Assembly (NCBI GenBank): GCA_039720395.1
Contig: CM077820.1
Location: 10,143,338-10,207,337 of the forward strand
Source of the DNA: Liquidambar formosana
Lineage: Eukaryota > Streptophyta > Magnoliopsida > Saxifragales > Altingiaceae
Length of the DNA stretch: 64,000 nt
Reading direction: 5' to 3'
This document shows, piece after piece, positions 61,150-64,000 of the stretch. A program made the translations under genes and the position numbers. Each line of letters starts with the position of its first letter. Within the stretch, counting starts at the first letter, position 1. The notes beneath the pieces were generated by a model. The model did not search any database. It was not told the DNA's origin and worked only from the letters and a program-made list of their open reading frames with translations.

Positions 61150-62550
61150 CTAGCTAGAGTTCTGCAAATTGAAGAAGTTGGAGCATTCAAACAAGGCCTT
61201 AGCATTCATCTCCCTCTCAAACCTCCAAATGTAGTTCAAACCCACTAGCAGCTCAGTAATGGCAGCTTCAGTCTTCTCCGTATTGGCAAAATATAAAGTC
61301 TGCAATAGAAGAACATTGGTTTTAGGCACCAAATTCTGCTGCTCAAAGCTCCTTTCGCTTTGCCATTTTATCATGTTATGTGCTAAAGGTGACAACCATC
61401 CCAAAATCCTCCCCAACGCATCTTTCCATTCGCCGGCCAAAACCGGATCGCTCGCGCAAAACCCCACTCCTTTCAATCTAGCCCTCAGCGACGATCTAAT
61501 ACTATGCGGTAACATCGAGTAAAGATCATCTCTTGCGTCGACGCCAACCAATTGAGGCGACCGTATCATCTTCTCCATGATTATGATCAAGTTGGCATAG
61601 TGTAGAGCAAGCGCCGCCGCGCCCAAGGTGCTCGGAGGCGGCTTTAGTACTTTCGAATTCAACTCGAAAAACCCATTACACAAATCCTTCTTCTCTACCT
61701 GTTTAGTGAGTTTCAATGGGCCTGAAACAAAGCTAGAACACGAATTAGGGTTTTCAGAAGGGTGGACAGTGGCTGAAGCCGAGAGACAACGTGGCAGAGA
61801 AGCTGGATATCCATGGCCTATTCCGTAAACCAGCTTGATTCTGGCCAGTACGGTGAATATCGACCTGGCAAGCAATGAGGTGACGGTGTCGAAGCTTTTA
61901 TTCCATAGAGATTTCTCTTTTAGAAACTTCACCTCTTGCTTCTGCCACAAGATTTTGTGATGTAAATCGATAAGCTTTTGCTCTTTTGTCGACCCCTCGT
62001 GGTCGTTACAGTGCAGCAACTTTTTCAGACTGCTCTCCAGCAACGACAGCTCGTCCATCTCTCTGTGCAGCGTCGCCGTCAGGGTGACGTACCGGTCCAT
62101 CTTCTTGTTCTTGAATTCCATCTCTTTCCAGCTCAACACCCAACAATGAGGATCCAGGCCGGTGTCGGAGAATTCTTGGAACGACCGGTCAAAACGGCGG
62201 AGGTAGGCGTCGTCGCACCGCTTGCTTATTCGGGAGACGGACTGCGCAAGGAGCCGTAGATTCTCGGCCATCTCGGCGCAGGCGAGGCTGAGGAGGAAAG
62301 CGTCCTCGTTCGAGACGATTTTGCGAACACCTTCGAGGGATATGGATTCGTTGCGGAGGCGAATTATGGCTTTGTCGGAGAGAGATTGCCAGAGGTGGAT
62401 GATTTTCGACATGAGGCCGGCGATCTCGAAGGCCAAAACGCCGACGTTCGACTTCTTAGCCGTCTTTGGATTGGGTGCCACCGTTTTTACTGCGTCGAGG
62501 CTGTTGGAGAGGGCGGTTTTCACCTTGATTAGCCATGTTTCAAGAGCCAT
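61150..62550 (-). CDS. DUF3475/DUF668 protein (PSK SIMULATOR family)
   Basis: One uninterrupted frame of 466 aa. Residues about 36-92 form the DUF3475 region (VGVLAFEIAGLMSKIIHLWQ; ACAEMAENLRLLAQSVSRIS). Residues about 315-405 form the DUF668 region (STLGAAALALHYANLIIIME; YSMLPHSIRSSLRARLKGVG; LSPLAHNMIKWQSERSFEQQ). The length is that of the shorter, intronless family members. PSI proteins in Arabidopsis promote growth linked to phytosulfokine and brassinosteroid signalling; whether this shorter type does so is unknown. No membrane segment is seen. GA-rich leader sequence lies upstream (62585-62700). Confidence 0.9.
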   Translation of the reverse strand: MALETWLIKVKTALSNSLDAVKTVAPNPKTAKKSNVGVLAFEIAGLMSKIIHLWQSLSDKAIIRLRNESISLEGVRKIVSNEDAFLLSLACAEMAENLRLLAQSVSRISKRCDDAYLRRFDRSFQEFSDTGLDPHCWVLSWKEMEFKNKKMDRYVTLTATLHREMDELSLLESSLKKLLHCNDHEGSTKEQKLIDLHHKILWQKQEVKFLKEKSLWNKSFDTVTSLLARSIFTVLARIKLVYGIGHGYPASLPRCLSASATVHPSENPNSCSSFVSGPLKLTKQVEKKDLCNGFFELNSKVLKPPPSTLGAAALALHYANLIIIMEKMIRSPQLVGVDARDDLYSMLPHSIRSSLRARLKGVGFCASDPVLAGEWKDALGRILGWLSPLAHNMIKWQSERSFEQQNLVPKTNVLLLQTLYFANTEKTEAAITELLVGLNYIWRFEREMNAKALFECSNFFNLQNSS

Positions 62551-62777
62551 GAAGAAGAAGAAGTTGGTGTATTGTTTTTTGGGTTGATGGGTTTGATGAG
62601 GGAGAAAGCAAAGGGAATTGAAGAAGAAGAGGAGGAGAGAGAGAGACAGAGAGACAGAGAGAAATAATTGAAGAGTGGAAATGCAGAGAGATAAGGATAA
62701 AAGAGTGAGAATGAAGATGCAGGTGTAAGGCTCGTGGGATGTTGAAAGCCATTACATATAGTCTAATGAGAAAAAAC

Positions 62778-62779
<2 letters not shown>

Positions 62780-62811
<32 letters not shown>
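62780..62811. repeat. (GA)n microsatellite upstream of the DUF668 gene
   Basis: An uninterrupted GA run lies about 230 bases before the - strand start codon and is likely part of the promoter or leader. Confidence 0.7.
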
Positions 62812-62813
<2 letters not shown>

Positions 62814-63491
62814 TCATAGGAATTGTTAGACCCACATGAGAAAGGGTGAGAGAGATATTAGACCCAGTTTCAAAAACAGCGCGTGTTTAACACTTCACCT
62901 ATTTGGTACTTTTGTCTTATCTGTTTGGAGTACAACTCGATAACAAAGCGCGTAGAAAAGTCAGTTCTGTTTGTTGTTCAGGTTGGCTTTTTTTTTTTTT
63001 TTTTTTTGGTTTATAAATTTGGGGATAATAAATATTATCTCAGTGGGTAAAAGATACCTTTATGAGGGTTGTTTGGATGCCCAAAAAAAGAAACACTTTT
63101 CCTTGCTTAGATGCTGTTTTCTTCTCCCTTCTGCAATGGAAGCAGTGGCATTTATCATTATTGGGGCTTTTACCCTTTTGAATTCTAAAGTTCTAATTTT
63201 ATAGGGAGTAATTATTATTATTTTTGGTTATGTGATTTGTTTTTGTGTACATTAAATGGCATAAGGTCTTTCTCAATTGATCCAAGAATAAGGAATGGAT
63301 AGAGCTATGCTCACCTAATGATGTGAGGTTTTTGACAGGACGCAGAAAATCACTAATGTATATGAATATTACTGCAGAAAATGTCTGCATCCTTTTGGAC
63401 ATAACAACCAGAGAGAATTTATTAGGTAATGGATTTTTTCTAACACTCTCAATACCTTTCATGACCATATACAATTGATGTCTTTTAGTTA

Positions 63492-63715
63492 TGTTAGTAT
63501 TTGGGTCAGGTTACAATTCGAATCAATGGTCTACTCACGGGCAGTGCTAGATCTTGATAGTTAAGTTTCCTATTAGTCTTGGTTTCCTTTTTGTATAAGG
63601 AGCTTTAGTTCTATTAGGGTTAAACTTAATATGAGCAAATATAAGAGAAGCCTCTCCATTGGATTGAGATTACTACCAATGTTGCCTCCTGTAGAATTAT
63701 CTCCTTTCTCTAACA
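63492..63715 (+). mobile_element. Possible LTR at the window edge
   Basis: It starts TGTTAGTATT and ends CTCTAACA, so the tips TGTTAG/CTAACA are inverted repeats as in plant LTRs. It contains a TATA-like TGTATAAGG and the style of a Copia or TRIM LTR (CCTCTCCATTGGATTGAGAT). A primer-site-like TAGTATCGGAAGC lies further on at 63788. The rest of any element would lie beyond the window, and no coding region is visible. It could be a solo or decayed LTR. Confidence 0.35.
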
Positions 63716-64000
63716 CTCGTTCTTTAGGATCACTATAACATATGGGTCTTGGTGAAAAGAGGAGCACACACAAAGGAGGTTTGTCTAGTATCGGAAGCGT
63801 GAAAAAATGTGTAGCGAGGGCGACTAAGTGGGCTTGTAACAACATAACAATAAATGATTCTCTTCGGCGAGAGGTAATCATTGAACCCGTTTTGTATACT
63901 ATTTGCAGTAGTTATAGCATATTTATGGGTTCTACGGAATTGAAGACGAGCATCTCCAATAAGATTATTAAGAATATGTCTACGAAGAAAAGCAAAGTGT

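Noticed and set aside
61978..62259. 93-codon + strand frame
   Set aside because: It is antisense to the DUF668 gene and has no independent support.

Overview
The window is nuclear DNA from a flowering plant, most likely a woody eudicot. It is AT-rich, its genes are split by many GT-AG introns, intergenic stretches are long, and miniature transposons are dense. No rRNA, tRNA, organellar or bacterial-type sequence was seen. Species cannot be fixed by eye.

Host genes, left to right: (1) an ERECTA-LIKE (ERL1/ERL2 type) leucine-rich-repeat receptor kinase on +, 5921-13516. It is reconstructed as 27 in-frame exons (988 aa), twenty of which are the family's one-LRR-per-exon units. (2) A TPX2-like spindle/Aurora-kinase cofactor (TPXL2/TPXL3 type) on -, 24480-18285, in 16 exons. 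Its stop codon looks premature, because the ancestral last codons survive in the rest of exon 16 and in a 17th exon at 17370-17388. (3) An ACS10/ACS12-type aminotransferase on +, 49263-52999, 4 exons, 501 aa. (4) A DUF688-like protein on -, 54589-53654. (5) A small, damaged AN1-zinc-finger-like gene on +, 56817-57134. (6) A single-exon DUF3475/DUF668 (PSK SIMULATOR family) gene on -, 62550-61150.

Mobile DNA: the largest element is an apparently complete Mutator-like transposon at 39866-48908. It has 398-bp terminal inverted repeats that look identical by eye, a perfect 9-bp target duplication, and a six-exon MURA transposase whose exons join in frame (995 aa). It also carries a GRF-zinc-finger membrane protein and a 512-aa plant-transposon accessory protein. 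That accessory gene is flanked on both sides by arrays of the palindrome TATAGTCGACTATA, which are the most unusual sequence in the window.

Between 26967 and 38911 lies an old tandem segmental duplication, copy A 26967-about 34088 and copy B about 34108-38911. Later insertions hit only one copy. One of them is a 399-bp Mutator-type MITE whose exact empty site is preserved in the other copy. A second 399-bp member sits at 14822-15220. Other elements include two tRNA-derived SINE-like copies in opposite orientation in the duplicates, a SINE with a 14-bp target duplication, a 5'-truncated LINE with a 17-bp target duplication, Tourist-like and Stowaway-like MITEs, foldback elements, a Helitron-like pair, an older MULE relic and a possible LTR end at the right edge.

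The host genes do not form an operon-like unit. The ERL gene acts in epidermal and stomatal patterning, the TPXL gene in spindle assembly, and the DUF668 gene in growth signalling; these roles come from family knowledge. Exon joins were made by hand from reading frame, splice dinucleotides and family similarity; none has transcript support here.
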